From Billgrantia azerbaijanica (GTDB lineage: Bacteria > Pseudomonadota > Gammaproteobacteria > Pseudomonadales > Halomonadaceae): 64,000 nt of DNA. Of this stretch, positions 9,032 through 19,136 are shown in pieces. Under the pieces are notes generated by a model. That model worked only from the letters and a program-made list of their open reading frames with translations, did not search any database and was not told the origin of the DNA. Positions within the stretch are counted from its first letter, which is position 1. Every line of letters begins with the position of its first letter. The translations under genes and the position numbers were made by a program. The DNA lies in assembly GCA_004551485.1 (NCBI GenBank), contig SBLD01000002.1:1-64000 (forward strand). Direction: 5' to 3'.

Positions 9032-10083
9032 GCGAGACACGCGAGCGGCTGCTGGTCATCTGCCCGGGGCGGGGCACCTACAACGCCGGCGAGTGGGGCA
9101 CCCTGACCCGCCACGCGGCGGGCAGCGACTGGCTTACGCGCTTCGACGAGCGGCGTCGCCAGGCGGGCCTGCCGACCCTCTCGGCACTGGATGGCGAGAC
9201 GCCCTTTCGCCAGAACCTGCACGGCCGCGGCGAGCACGCCTCGCCGCTGATCTACGCCTGCGCCTGGGCCGACTGGCTGGCCATCGACCGCGAGCGCTAC
9301 GAGGTCGTCGCGGTGACCGGCAATTCCATGGGCTGGTACATCGCCCTGGCGGCCGCGGGCGCCCTGGGGCCGGACGAGACCCTGCAGCTGATCGGCACCA
9401 TGGGGCAGTGGATGCAGGAGACCCTGGCCGGCGGGCAGCTGCTCTACCCGTGGGTCGACGAGCAGTGGCGCCCGCAGTGGGAGCGCCGGCGCGAGCTGCT
9501 GGCGCTGGTCGAGCACATCCACGGCGAGGAGGGCGCCGAACTCCACCTCTCCATCGAGCTGGGCGGCATGCTGGTGTTCGGTGGCAACGAGGCGGGGCTC
9601 GCGCGGTTGAGCGAGGCGCTGCCGCCGCGCGAGCGCTTCCCCCTGCGGCTCTACCAGCATGCCGCCTTTCATACCCCGCTGCAGCACGCGGTGCGGGAGC
9701 GGGCACGCGCGGCGTTTGCGCCGGCGCCGTTCCACGCTCCCGAAGTGCCGATGATCGACGGGCGTGGGGGGATCTGGACGCCCTGGAGCACCGACCCCGA
9801 GGCACTGTGGGACTACACCCTGGGGGCGCAGCTGGTGACGCCCTACGACTTCACCGCCGCCGTGCGCGTCGGGGTGCGCGAGTTCGCGCCGCAGCGCATC
9901 GCCGTCCTGGGGCCGGGTACCACCCTGGGTGGCGCCGTGGCCCAGGCGCTCATCCAGCTGGGCTGGCAGGGGCTGACCGACAAGGCGGCGTTCCAGGCCC
10001 GCCAGGCCGAGGACCCGCTGCTGCTGAGCCTGGGCATCGACGCGCAGCGCAGCCTGGTGGTCGGCCGGGCGGAGGCTCGATAG
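9028..10083 (+). CDS. FabD-like acyltransferase (malonyl-CoA:ACP transacylase fold)
   Basis: A 351-residue protein whose ATG overlaps the E1 stop codon (ATGA). It has the acyltransferase nucleophile elbow GNSMG (Ser100) and a plausible catalytic His in QHAAFHTPLQ near residue 215, matching the S-H dyad of FabD/MdcH proteins. Other family landmarks are ICPGRGTYNAGEW at the start and a late VAVLGPGTTLGG segment. It lacks the usual GQGSQ opening, which here reads PGRGTY, so malonyl specificity is doubtful. Coupling to an orphan E1 suggests that it handles the acyl group produced there, perhaps moving it to CoA or ACP; this is inference. Confidence 0.75.
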   Translation: MSETRERLLVICPGRGTYNAGEWGTLTRHAAGSDWLTRFDERRRQAGLPTLSALDGETPFRQNLHGRGEHASPLIYACAWADWLAIDRERYEVVAVTGNSMGWYIALAAAGALGPDETLQLIGTMGQWMQETLAGGQLLYPWVDEQWRPQWERRRELLALVEHIHGEEGAELHLSIELGGMLVFGGNEAGLARLSEALPPRERFPLRLYQHAAFHTPLQHAVRERARAAFAPAPFHAPEVPMIDGRGGIWTPWSTDPEALWDYTLGAQLVTPYDFTAAVRVGVREFAPQRIAVLGPGTTLGGAVAQALIQLGWQGLTDKAAFQARQAEDPLLLSLGIDAQRSLVVGRAEAR

Positions 10084-10091
10084 GCGGTCGC

Positions 10092-12134
10092 TCACTCGAA
10101 GCCCGCCTTGAGCAGGCCGTCGCGGTAGTGCTCGGCATCGGCGGGGTGGCGATAGGGGTCCAGCGCCGCCAGCCAGTCGAGACAGCCGGTCTGCGGGGGG
10201 AAGGCGCCGCGCGCCAGCTGGTAGCGGAAGTGGCGATAGACGGTCTCGCGGTGGCTCGCGCCCTGCTCCGGGTGGCCGAGGTGGGCGTGGGACGCGGCGA
10301 TGAAGGCCGGGGTGTTGCAGAAGGCCTGGGGTGCGCCCGCCATGGTATCGATGGCCTCGTCGTAGAGGCGGGCGCTGAAGAAGGCGATGCCGGCCATGCC
10401 GGCGTACCACTCCGGGCGGTAGGGGGCGAGACGCAGCGCCTTGCGGGCCGCCGCCACCCCGCGCTCGGGCTCGCCGGCGAGCGCCAGGGCGAAGGCGGCG
10501 TGGGCGAGCACCTCGCTGTCGTTGGGGTTGAGCGCCAGCGCCAGCGACAGCTCACGCTCGGCCGCCGCGTAGTCGCGGCCGTAGAGCTCGGCCAGCCCCA
10601 GCATGCAGTGCGCGCGGTGGTCGTTGGCGTCCAGGGCGACCGCCTTGCGGCACAGCGCCAGCGCCTCCTGTTGCAGGAACACCCAGTGATTCCAGGCATA
10701 GCAGGCCCATTCGTTGAGGTGGGCGAGGGCGAGCCCGACGTAGGCGCGGGCGAGTTGCGGGTCCCTGGCCAGCGCCTGCTGGAAGTGGCGCCGAGCCTCG
10801 TGGATGGCCGCCATGTCGGGGCGGCGCAGGGCATGCCAGCCGCGCAGCCACAGGTCGTAGGCCTGCCAGTCCTGGGGCGGCTTGCGGCGCGCCTGGGCCA
10901 GGCGGTCGTCGCCGATCCGCCCCACCAGGCTGCCGACGATGCGGCAGACCACCTCGTCCTGGACGTCGAAGAGCTCGTCGCGCCGGCAGTCGTAGCGCTC
11001 CGCCCAGACCTGGCGGGCCCCAGACGTCGCCACCAGCCGGGCGATGAGGTGGAGCCGTTCGCCGCGGCGCTGCAGGCGTCCCTCGAGGAGGTAGTCCACG
11101 CCGAGCTCGCCGCCGATTCGCTCCGGAGGGAGCCGGCTGTGGCGATACGCCAGGGCGCTCGTCGGGGCGACCACCTCGAGCTCGCCGAAGCGGCCGAGCT
11201 CGGTGGCGATGTCCTCCGCCAGGCCGGCGGCGAGCGAGGAAGAGAGGCGGGGCGTGTCGTCCACTGCGAAGGCCAGCACGGCAAGCGAGGGGCACTCGGC
11301 GGGGGCGGTGCGTCGTCGGGCGCGTGCCGACGCGGCGGTCGCGATCACCGCGCCGCGCTCGGGCAGGTCGTCGCTTTCGCACGGCACGTCGGGCGCGTCG
11401 CCGGGCAGCAGGGCCGTGAGCTCGGCCTTCAGGCGCTCGGTCTCCGGCGACGGGGCGACGCCGAGCTCCGCCGCCAGCCGCTCGCGGCAGCGGTGGTACT
11501 GGGCGAGCGCCGCGCCGATCCGGTCCTGGTAGAGGTAGAGGCGGATCAGCGTGCGCTGCACCCCCTCGTCGAGCGGGTCATCGGCCAGCAGCCGCAGGGC
11601 GAGCTGGATGGCGGGATCGATGGCACCGGTCACCACATAGTGGTCGAGCAGCCGGTGCATCAGCTGCTGCAGCCGCTCGTCCAGCCAGCGGCGCCGTTCC
11701 AGCCGCCACTCCTCGAAGGGCTCGCCGCAGTCGTCCAGGCCTTCCAGGAAAGGGCCGCGATACAGCGCCAGGGCGCGCTCGAGCGTCTCCGGGGTGCCGT
11801 CGGCCAGCAATCGCTCGAACGCGGCCAGGTCGCTTCGGCTCGCGCCGGGCCGCAGCCCCACCGCCTGGCCATCGATGGCCAGGCACTCACGTGCCGGGGC
11901 CGGCAGCGCCTGCTGGAGGCGCGACAGGGTCTTGCGCAGGTTGCTGCGCGCCCGGGCCTCGGGCATGGCGTCCCACAGCAGGCCGGCGAGCTTGCCGCGC
12001 GCGTGGCGCTGCTCCGGGGCCGTCGCCAGATAGGCGAGCAATGCCGCGACCTTGCGGGTCGGGAAGGCGAGCGGCTTCCCGTCGGCCGTGTGACAGGCGA
12101 ACGCGCCCAGCAGCGAGATGTGCAGGAGTGTCAT
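10092..12134 (-). CDS. SARP-type transcriptional activator (wHTH-BTAD) with TolB-N-like and TPR domains
   Basis: A 680-residue regulator. Residues 1-95 form an OmpR/SARP-type winged helix (LSLLGAF..., KVAALLAYLA, RGKLAGLLWDAMPEARARSNLRKTLSRLQQAL). Residues about 100-245 are the bacterial transcriptional activator domain (FLEGLDDCGEPFEEWRLERR, YRCRERLAAELGVAPSPET-like end). About 285-390 resembles the TolB-N-like segment seen in adenylate-cyclase-type regulators (LAVLAF..GLAEDIATELGRFGELEVVAPTSA). About 415-640 are TPR repeats (ALALCRKAVALDANDHRAHCMLGL). It is divergent from the BBE oxidase gene, with heptamer repeats at 11-bp spacing between them, the known SARP site pattern. The ligand is unknown. 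Confidence 0.85.
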   Translation of the reverse strand: MTLLHISLLGAFACHTADGKPLAFPTRKVAALLAYLATAPEQRHARGKLAGLLWDAMPEARARSNLRKTLSRLQQALPAPARECLAIDGQAVGLRPGASRSDLAAFERLLADGTPETLERALALYRGPFLEGLDDCGEPFEEWRLERRRWLDERLQQLMHRLLDHYVVTGAIDPAIQLALRLLADDPLDEGVQRTLIRLYLYQDRIGAALAQYHRCRERLAAELGVAPSPETERLKAELTALLPGDAPDVPCESDDLPERGAVIATAASARARRRTAPAECPSLAVLAFAVDDTPRLSSSLAAGLAEDIATELGRFGELEVVAPTSALAYRHSRLPPERIGGELGVDYLLEGRLQRRGERLHLIARLVATSGARQVWAERYDCRRDELFDVQDEVVCRIVGSLVGRIGDDRLAQARRKPPQDWQAYDLWLRGWHALRRPDMAAIHEARRHFQQALARDPQLARAYVGLALAHLNEWACYAWNHWVFLQQEALALCRKAVALDANDHRAHCMLGLAELYGRDYAAAERELSLALALNPNDSEVLAHAAFALALAGEPERGVAAARKALRLAPYRPEWYAGMAGIAFFSARLYDEAIDTMAGAPQAFCNTPAFIAASHAHLGHPEQGASHRETVYRHFRYQLARGAFPPQTGCLDWLAALDPYRHPADAEHYRDGLLKAGFE

Positions 12135-12199
12135 GGATGCGCTCCTCCTGCCAACAGCTTAAGCGGTGGCTCGCTGCGCCGCTAAGCCGTATCGCACCG

Positions 12200-12228
12200 T
12201 GTCACGCCCCTGTCACGCTGCCGGGACG
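12200..12228 (+). promoter_or_regulatory. 11-bp-phased heptamer direct repeats, candidate SARP operator
   Basis: TGTCACG at 12200-12206 is repeated exactly at 12211-12217 with a 4-bp spacer, and a weaker third copy (CGGGACG) falls in phase at 12222-12228. Heptamers repeating every 11 bp on one face of the helix are the hallmark of SARP-family activator sites. They lie 51-79 bp upstream of the oxidase start, in the gap shared with the SARP-type regulator gene. Confidence 0.55.
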
Positions 12229-12278
12229 TCGGCCGGCTATCCCTGAAGGGAACTCCCAAACCCACCATTGACGAGGGG

Positions 12279-13706
12279 ATGGCCATGATGGAGTCGACTC
12301 TCGATCTCGCGCGGGGCGCCACTCGCGCCTTGCCGGCCGATGCGCTCGCGTCGCTGCGGGGACGCCTGCACGGGGCCCTGATCCTGCCCGGGGAGCCGCG
12401 CTACGACACGGCGCGGCGCGTCTACAACGCCATGCACGACCGCCACCCGGCGCTGGTCGTCGAGGCCGCGAACGTGGCCGATGTGATGACGGCGGTGACC
12501 TTCGCCCGGCAGCACGGGCTGGTCCTGGCCGTCCGCGGCGGCGGACACAGCGTGCCCGGCTTCGGCACCTGCGACGGGGGGCTGGTGCTGTCGCTCGAGC
12601 GACTGCGCGGCATCCGCGTCGATCCCGAGCGTCGCCGGGTGCGTGCCGAGGGCGGCTGCACCTGGGCCGACCTCAACCACGCCACCGCCGCCTTCGGCCT
12701 GGCGACGACCGGCGGCATCGTCTCGACCACCGGCATCGCCGGCCTGACGCTGGGCGGCGGCCTCGGCTACCTGGCGCGCCGCTGCGGGCTTTCCTGCGAC
12801 AACCTGCTGTCGGCCGACGTGGTCACCGCCGACGGGGACTTCCTCACCTGCAGCGAGGACCGTGACGCCGAGCTGTTCTGGGCGCTGCGTGGTGGCGGCG
12901 GCAACTTCGGGGTAGTGACGTCGTTCGAGTACCGCCTGCATGCCGTGGCCGACGTCCTCGGCGGACCGACCTTCTACCCGCTCGAGGCGGCGGTCATGCG
13001 CCACTACCGGGAATGGCTCGCCGAGGCCCCCGAGGCGCTGGGCGCGATCCTCGGCATCACGCTCGCTCCGCCGCTGCCGTTCGTGCCCGAGGCGTGGCAC
13101 GGCCGGCCGGTGGTCGTGGTGCTGACCTGCTGGAGCGGGCCGTCGGACGAGGATGCGGCGGTAGGCGAGCGGCTTGCCCGCCTCGGCCCCGTTATCGGGC
13201 AGTCGGTGCAGCGCATGCCTTATCCGCTGATCAACACCCTGTTCGACGAGCTGCTGCCCGCCGGGCTCTACCACTACTGGAAGGGCTGCTTCACCCGCGA
13301 GCTCTCCGATGCGGCGATCGCGGTGCACGTCGAACACGGTGCGCGGACGCCGTGCCTGCAGAGCGCGACGCTGCTGTTCCCCATCGACGGCGCCTGCCAG
13401 CGCGTCGCCGGCGATGCCACGGCGTTCGCCTTCCGCGACGCGAACTTTGCCACGGCGCTCGGCCCGAGCTGGCCGGATGCCGCGGACAGCGAGCGCAACA
13501 TCGCCTGGGGGCGTGCCTACTACCGGGCGCTGCGGCCCCATTCCGAGGCGGGCGGCTACGTGAACTTCATGGCCGGGGACGACGCCGATCGCGTGCGGGC
13601 CAACTACCGCCAGAACTACCAGCGGCTGGCCGCGATCAAGTCCCGCTGCGATCCGACCAACCTGTTCCGGCTGAATCAGAACATCGCCCCGGTGCGCACG
13701 ACGTGA
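12279..13706 (+). CDS. FAD-linked oxidase, berberine-bridge-enzyme (BBE) type
   Basis: A 475-residue flavoprotein of the PCMH/BBE family. The FAD-binding domain carries VLAVRGGGHSVPGFGTCDGG, in which His90 is the expected site of 8-alpha-histidyl flavinylation, and then LTLGGGLGYLARRCGLSCDNLLSADVV. The second flavinylation cysteine of bicovalent BBE enzymes is not seen at the TGIAGLTLGGG position. The C-terminus has the BBE motif YVNFMAGDD...NYRQNYQRLAAIKSRCDPTNLFRLNQNI. Such enzymes oxidise sugars, alcohols or secondary metabolites with O2. There is no signal peptide. It is probably controlled by the divergent SARP-type activator. Substrate unknown. Confidence 0.88.
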   Translation: MAMMESTLDLARGATRALPADALASLRGRLHGALILPGEPRYDTARRVYNAMHDRHPALVVEAANVADVMTAVTFARQHGLVLAVRGGGHSVPGFGTCDGGLVLSLERLRGIRVDPERRRVRAEGGCTWADLNHATAAFGLATTGGIVSTTGIAGLTLGGGLGYLARRCGLSCDNLLSADVVTADGDFLTCSEDRDAELFWALRGGGGNFGVVTSFEYRLHAVADVLGGPTFYPLEAAVMRHYREWLAEAPEALGAILGITLAPPLPFVPEAWHGRPVVVVLTCWSGPSDEDAAVGERLARLGPVIGQSVQRMPYPLINTLFDELLPAGLYHYWKGCFTRELSDAAIAVHVEHGARTPCLQSATLLFPIDGACQRVAGDATAFAFRDANFATALGPSWPDAADSERNIAWGRAYYRALRPHSEAGGYVNFMAGDDADRVRANYRQNYQRLAAIKSRCDPTNLFRLNQNIAPVRTT

Positions 13707-13733
13707 CGCGAGGCGATGGGCAAGGCGAGGTCG

Positions 13734-14219
13734 TCAGGGGCCGAGCTTGCCGCCCAGGCGCTGGTGGAGGTGCAGCATTACTTCCACCTCGTGCTCGGGG
13801 CGCAGCGGCTCGAGCCCCAGCTCGCCGAACAGCTCGCCCCGGGCGCGGGTCCACTCGCCGCTCGGCAGGTCGGGGTAGAGGCTGTCGGCGGGTGCCAGCT
13901 CGACGAAGGGGTCGATGCCGTAGGTGTCGAAGAGGCGCGCCAGGGCGGCCTCGTCGTCGCTCACGCCGGCGGTGAACAGCGTGGCGTTGAAGTGGTCGTT
14001 CTCCAGCTCGCGGATCACGTCCAGGGGGCTCACGCCGAGGCTGGTCAGCTCCTCCAGGCTGTAGCCGTTGAGGGCGTTCATCTCGTCGTCGAGCCAGTCG
14101 TCGTCCGGCTGGATGAGCGTGTGCTTGATGCGTCCGTCGGGCAGCACCCAGGCGATTGCCAGCGGCAGTTCGCCGTCGTCGCCGGTCTCCACGGCGATGA
14201 ACCCGGGAAAGTCGGCCAT
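13734..14219 (-). CDS. Conserved hypothetical protein, possible RNase H-like/exonuclease-like fold
   Basis: A 161-residue acidic protein beginning one base after the tatD stop codon, so certainly in the same transcript. The start at 14219 is preferred because upstream in-frame codons lie inside tatD. The layout FIAVETGDDGELPLAIAWVLPDGRIKHTL... (strand-turn-strand), then LEELTSLGVSPLDVIRELENDHF and DDEAALARLFDTYG, resembles a decayed DnaQ/3'-5' exonuclease-type fold, in which the usual DxE would be the VET segment. The catalytic acidic set is incomplete, so nuclease activity is doubtful. Linkage to the nuclease TatD supports a nucleic-acid-related role. Not a recognised family. Confidence 0.65.
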   Translation of the reverse strand: MADFPGFIAVETGDDGELPLAIAWVLPDGRIKHTLIQPDDDWLDDEMNALNGYSLEELTSLGVSPLDVIRELENDHFNATLFTAGVSDDEAALARLFDTYGIDPFVELAPADSLYPDLPSGEWTRARGELFGELGLEPLRPEHEVEVMLHLHQRLGGKLGP

Positions 14220-14220
14220 C

Positions 14221-15129
14221 TTACTCCTCCTCCTGCGCGGTATGGCTTGCCGTGGGCGAGGCGCCATCGCCGGTCAGGCGAAAAAAGGCCCACGCCGTGG
14301 CCGTGGTCGCGTGGGCCAGGTCGGCCTCGTCGATGCCGCGCCAGTGGGCGATCTCCTGCACGATCCACGGCAGCAGCGCCGGTTCGTGCCGTCTTCCCTT
14401 GAGTTTGGCAGGTAAATGGCGCGGCAGCAGGTAGGGACAGTCGGTTTCCACCATCAGCCGGTTCAGGGGAATCTCGCCCACCAGCTCGCGCAGGTGATGG
14501 CCACGCCGCTCGTCGCAGATCCAGCCGGTGAGGCCGATGTGCAGGTCGAGGTCGAGGTAGCCGTAGAGGGTGGCGCGGTCGGCGGTGAAGCAGTGGATGA
14601 CGGCATCACCAATGTCGTCGCGCCAGGCGCGCAGCATCTCGCGCATGCGCCCGCCGGCGTCGCGCTCGTGGACGAACAGCGGCTTGCCGCTCTCCGCCGC
14701 CAGGCCCAACTGCGCCTCGAAGGCGCGCTCCTGATCGGCGGGGGTGGAGAAGTTGCGGTTGAAGTCGAGCCCGCATTCGCCCACGGCGACCACTTCCGGC
14801 TGGCGGTGCAGGTCGCGCAGGGCGCGCTCCAGCTCGCCGCTCCACTGGCTGGCGTCATGCGGGTGCACGCCGGCGGTGGCGAAGAGCCGAAGAGGGGGGC
14901 CGGGGTGGCGGCGTGCCAGGGCGACCGCCTGCTCGGCGTGCTCGCGGTCGGTGCCGGTGACGATCAGCGTGGTCACGTTCGCCGCGCGGGCGCGGGCCAG
15001 CACGGCGTCGAGGTCGTGGGCGAAGCTCGCATGGGTCAGGTTGGCGCCGATGTCCACCAGCGGGGCGGGCGAGCGGCGCTGCAGTGCCTCGGGCAGAAAG
15101 TCGTCGAAGGGTTCGATCGCGTCGGCCAA
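14221..15129 (-). CDS. TatD family metal-dependent hydrolase/DNase
   Basis: A 302-residue TIM-barrel hydrolase of the TatD family. Visible landmarks: VDIGANLTHASFAHDLDAVL (the usual N-terminal H-x-H pair is replaced, as in other TatD/QseD paralogues that start with D-I-G-A-N-L), ATAGVHPHDA, VAVGECGLDFNRNFSTPADQ, PLFVHERDA, AVIHCFTADRA and MVETDCPYLLPRHL. These supply the E, H, H and D metal ligands. The GANLTH opening is that of E. coli TatD itself rather than YcfH or YjjV. TatD proteins are 3'-5' exonucleases linked to DNA repair and quality control. It is cotranscribed with the small protein downstream. Confidence 0.9.
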   Translation of the reverse strand: MADAIEPFDDFLPEALQRRSPAPLVDIGANLTHASFAHDLDAVLARARAANVTTLIVTGTDREHAEQAVALARRHPGPPLRLFATAGVHPHDASQWSGELERALRDLHRQPEVVAVGECGLDFNRNFSTPADQERAFEAQLGLAAESGKPLFVHERDAGGRMREMLRAWRDDIGDAVIHCFTADRATLYGYLDLDLHIGLTGWICDERRGHHLRELVGEIPLNRLMVETDCPYLLPRHLPAKLKGRRHEPALLPWIVQEIAHWRGIDEADLAHATTATAWAFFRLTGDGASPTASHTAQEEE

Positions 15130-15245
15130 GTCGGAAACTCCTGTGCTGGTCTGACGCGCATTGTAGCCGCCGGTGCCTCGGCTCGGCCACGCCGGGCCCG
15201 GCTTGCGTTACACTAGGCGCCTTCACGATCGAGAGAGGTGAGTGC

Positions 15246-17168
<1,923 letters not shown>

Positions 17169-17190
17169 AGGGGCATAGGAGAAAGCCGTA

Positions 17191-17278
17191 TGGGAGGCCG
17201 ATTCATCGGGCGAAGGCGCCGCAGGCGCCCAGTTTGGGCAGCGCTACGCGCTGCTTCGCGAGCTAAAGCTCCCTCCCA
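17191..17278 (+). repeat. GTGGGAGG-type interspersed repeat, copy A
   Basis: An 88-bp element bounded by TGGGAGG and CCTCCCA. The interior has the shared motifs CGAAGGCGCCGCAGGCGCCC and GCAGCGCTACGCGCTGCTTCGCGAGCT, each self-complementary. It lies in the 260-bp gene-free gap between uup and the stress-protein gene. Copies B, C and D share the same core, C and D in the opposite orientation. REP-like; likely transcribed from uup as a hairpin. Confidence 0.75.
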
Positions 17279-17309
17279 CTAAGACCAGCAACGGCATCAG
17301 GAGCTGCTG

Positions 17310-17409
17310 TGGGAGGCCGGCTCTGCCGGGCGAAGGCGCCGCCAGGCGCCCAGCGGCGTTGCCGAGGCTGGTGATCGTCGCTTGATCGCGAGCTGAATCT
17401 CCCTCCCGC
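17310..17409 (+). repeat. GTGGGAGG-type interspersed repeat, copy B
   Basis: A 100-bp element bounded by TGGGAGG and CCTCCC, with the interior CGAAGGCGCCGCCAGGCGCCC as in copy A and the same GCGAGCTGAATCTCCC end. It is in tandem with copy A, 31 bp apart and in the same orientation, and fills the rest of the gap before the stress-protein gene. Confidence 0.75.
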
Positions 17410-17429
17410 AAGACAGGTGAGGGAGGCGC

Positions 17430-17885
17430 TTACTCCGCGCTTTCCTCGCCCTTCTGCCCCACCCGCACGGCGAGCACGTCGCACTGGGCGCCGTGCAGCA
17501 CGCCGGTGGAGGTGGAGCCGAGCAGCAGGGCGAAGCCGTGCCGGCCGTGGGAGCCCACCACGATCAGGTCGACGGCATGCTCCTCGGCGAAGCGGTGGAT
17601 CTCGGTGTCGGGCATGCCGACCACTACGTGCTGGTTCTCCTTGGCGACGTGGGCATCGGCGATTTCCGCCAGGCGCTGCTTGGCATGCTCGTCGAGCTGG
17701 TCCTGGATGCTGGTGAGGTCCATGGGGATGTCGCCCCCGTAGGCGAAGCCCAGCGGTTCCAAGGTGTGCATGATGGAGAGCTTCGCCTTGTTGCGTTCGG
17801 CGATCTGCAAGGCACGCTCCAGCACCTTGTGGGAATCCTTGGTCAGGTCGACAGCGACCAGGATATGGCGGTATTCATTGCTCAT
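17430..17885 (-). CDS. Universal stress protein (UspA family)
   Basis: A 151-residue single-domain Usp. It begins YRHILVAVDLTKDSHKVLERALQIAERNKAKLSIMHTLEPL, the standard strand-helix-strand, and ends with the nucleotide-binding stretch DLIVVGSHGRHGFALLLGSTSTGVLHGAQCDVLAVRV. The G-x2-G-x9-G(S/T) ATP-binding pattern is present as GSHGRHGFALLLGSTS, which suggests an ATP-binding UspA/UspC-type member. ATG at 17885 is chosen over a start five codons upstream because the family starts just before the first strand. Convergent with uup and divergent from the next gene. Confidence 0.92.
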   Translation of the reverse strand: MSNEYRHILVAVDLTKDSHKVLERALQIAERNKAKLSIMHTLEPLGFAYGGDIPMDLTSIQDQLDEHAKQRLAEIADAHVAKENQHVVVGMPDTEIHRFAEEHAVDLIVVGSHGRHGFALLLGSTSTGVLHGAQCDVLAVRVGQKGEESAE

Positions 17886-17990
17886 GGCAGGCTCCTGCAC
17901 CAGGTGAGAAGGGCGGAATCATGCCTCCACTCTAGGACGATGGATGAGCGAGGACAACGACTTGCGTCAAGATTTATTCAGGAGGTGCCG

Positions 17991-18533
17991 ATGGTCTGGG
18001 TAGTGATCGTGATCGCCATGCTGCTGGTGATCTCGCCGGTGATGTGGCTCAGGCCCAGTCCGGGACAGCGGCGCATCATGCTGCTGCGCAATGCAGCCCG
18101 GGAAGCGGGCGTGATGGTGAAGCTCAAGCCATCGCCGCTGCATGGCGAGACGGGCACCATGCCCTGCTACCGCTGGGACTATCCGGGGGAGCGCCCGGGG
18201 CCGCGTTTCCTGCTCATTCGCGATGCCGAGGCGAGTGAGGCCCTCAAACCCTATCTGGCCGGCTGGCGCTGGCGTATCGAGCCGCTGCGCCCGCTGCCCG
18301 AGGACGCGCGCGCGCCGCTGGAGGCGCTGCTGAGGCGCCTGCCGCAGGACGCCCTGGTGCTGGAATCCAGCGAGCGCCAACTCACGCTGTGGTGGTGGGA
18401 ATCCCAGGATGCCGAGCATTTCCGCACCTACCTGGAGGACTTCCGCCGCCTGCGCGATGCCCTGGCCGGTAATCCCGATGACCCGGAGCGGCTGCGCGTC
18501 TTCGGCGACGGCGCCCGCCCCCCTGCCGAGTGA
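17991..18533 (+). CDS. Conserved membrane-anchored hypothetical protein
   Basis: A 180-residue protein with a perfect AGGAGGT ribosome-binding site. The first 20 residues (VWVVIVIAMLLVISPVMWL) form one membrane anchor, followed by RPSPGQRRIMLLRNAAREAG and a soluble domain containing PCYRWDYPGERPGPRFLLIRD. A similar short protein, often labelled as a putative YajC-like protein, occurs in pseudomonads; that label is not supported here because there is no YajC-like domain. The C-terminal part is amphipathic helix (AEHFRTYLEDFRRLRDALAGNP). Function unknown. It stands alone between divergent usp and convergent slyA. Confidence 0.7.
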   Translation: MVWVVIVIAMLLVISPVMWLRPSPGQRRIMLLRNAAREAGVMVKLKPSPLHGETGTMPCYRWDYPGERPGPRFLLIRDAEASEALKPYLAGWRWRIEPLRPLPEDARAPLEALLRRLPQDALVLESSERQLTLWWWESQDAEHFRTYLEDFRRLRDALAGNPDDPERLRVFGDGARPPAE

Positions 18534-18551
18534 GCCCGCCGGCGCACTCGT

Positions 18552-18995
18552 TCAGTGCTCTTCTTCCCGGGCCTGGATCGCCAGGCCGTTCTCCTCGATG
18601 TGCGCCAGCAGCGCATCGAGGCGTTTCACGTCCTCGTCGGAGAGCCCGGCGAGCATCTCGCGGCGCGCCTGGGTCACCACCTCGTCGATCTGTTCCAGCA
18701 GCGGCGTGGCCTCGCGGGTGAGGAAGACCCGCTTGGTGCGGCGGTCCTGATCGCAGGGGCACCGCTCGATCAGGCCCTGCTCGGAGAGCTGGTCGAGGGT
18801 GCGCACCAGCGAGGGGGCCTCCACGCCGATGGCGCGTGCCAGGTCGCACTGTGCCTGGCCGTCGCCGAGGCGCCACAGGTGATAGAGCGTGACCCAGCGG
18901 GTCTGGGTCAGGCCCAGTGGCGCCAGGCGCTCGTCGATGATCGCGCGCCACAGGCGCGGTACGCGGGACAGGCGAAAGCCGATGTTCTGGTGCAT
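18552..18995 (-). CDS. slyA: MarR family transcriptional regulator SlyA
   Basis: A 147-residue winged-helix regulator that aligns along its length with enterobacterial SlyA. Shared blocks are LWRAIIDERLAPLGLTQTRWVTLYHLWRL, QCDLARAIGVEAPSLVRTLDQLSEQGLIERCPC and DRRTKRVFLTREATPLLEQIDEVV. SlyA binds AT-rich inverted repeats and relieves H-NS-type silencing, and its activity is changed by aromatic acids. Divergent from fadB; the gap of about 170 bp may be shared, but regulation of fadBA by SlyA is not implied by any visible site. Confidence 0.92.
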   Translation of the reverse strand: MHQNIGFRLSRVPRLWRAIIDERLAPLGLTQTRWVTLYHLWRLGDGQAQCDLARAIGVEAPSLVRTLDQLSEQGLIERCPCDQDRRTKRVFLTREATPLLEQIDEVVTQARREMLAGLSDEDVKRLDALLAHIEENGLAIQAREEEH

Positions 18996-19136
18996 GGCAC
19001 GTCGTATCGCTGAAGAGTTTGGCGAATTGTCCGGAGCCCGGGCCGGTATTGCAACTCGAGGCGTTCAGCCCGGATACGACCGGCGTGACGCAAGGGGCTT
19101 GACGTGACGGGTTGCGTGCACCAAGCTTGCTTGAAT

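Noticed and set aside
6998-9040. Long reading frame on the minus strand across the E1 gene
   Set aside because: High GC third positions create open antisense frames. The sense frame has complete ThDP motifs, and the antisense protein is low-complexity with no family features.
8976-12185. Very long plus-strand frame spanning the acyltransferase and the regulator gene
   Set aside because: It runs in the wrong frame through two genes with clear motifs and gives an Ala/Gly/Arg-rich protein typical of a shadow frame.
17169-17429. CRISPR array
   Set aside because: Two long imperfect repeats with internal palindromes, not short equal repeats with spacers.
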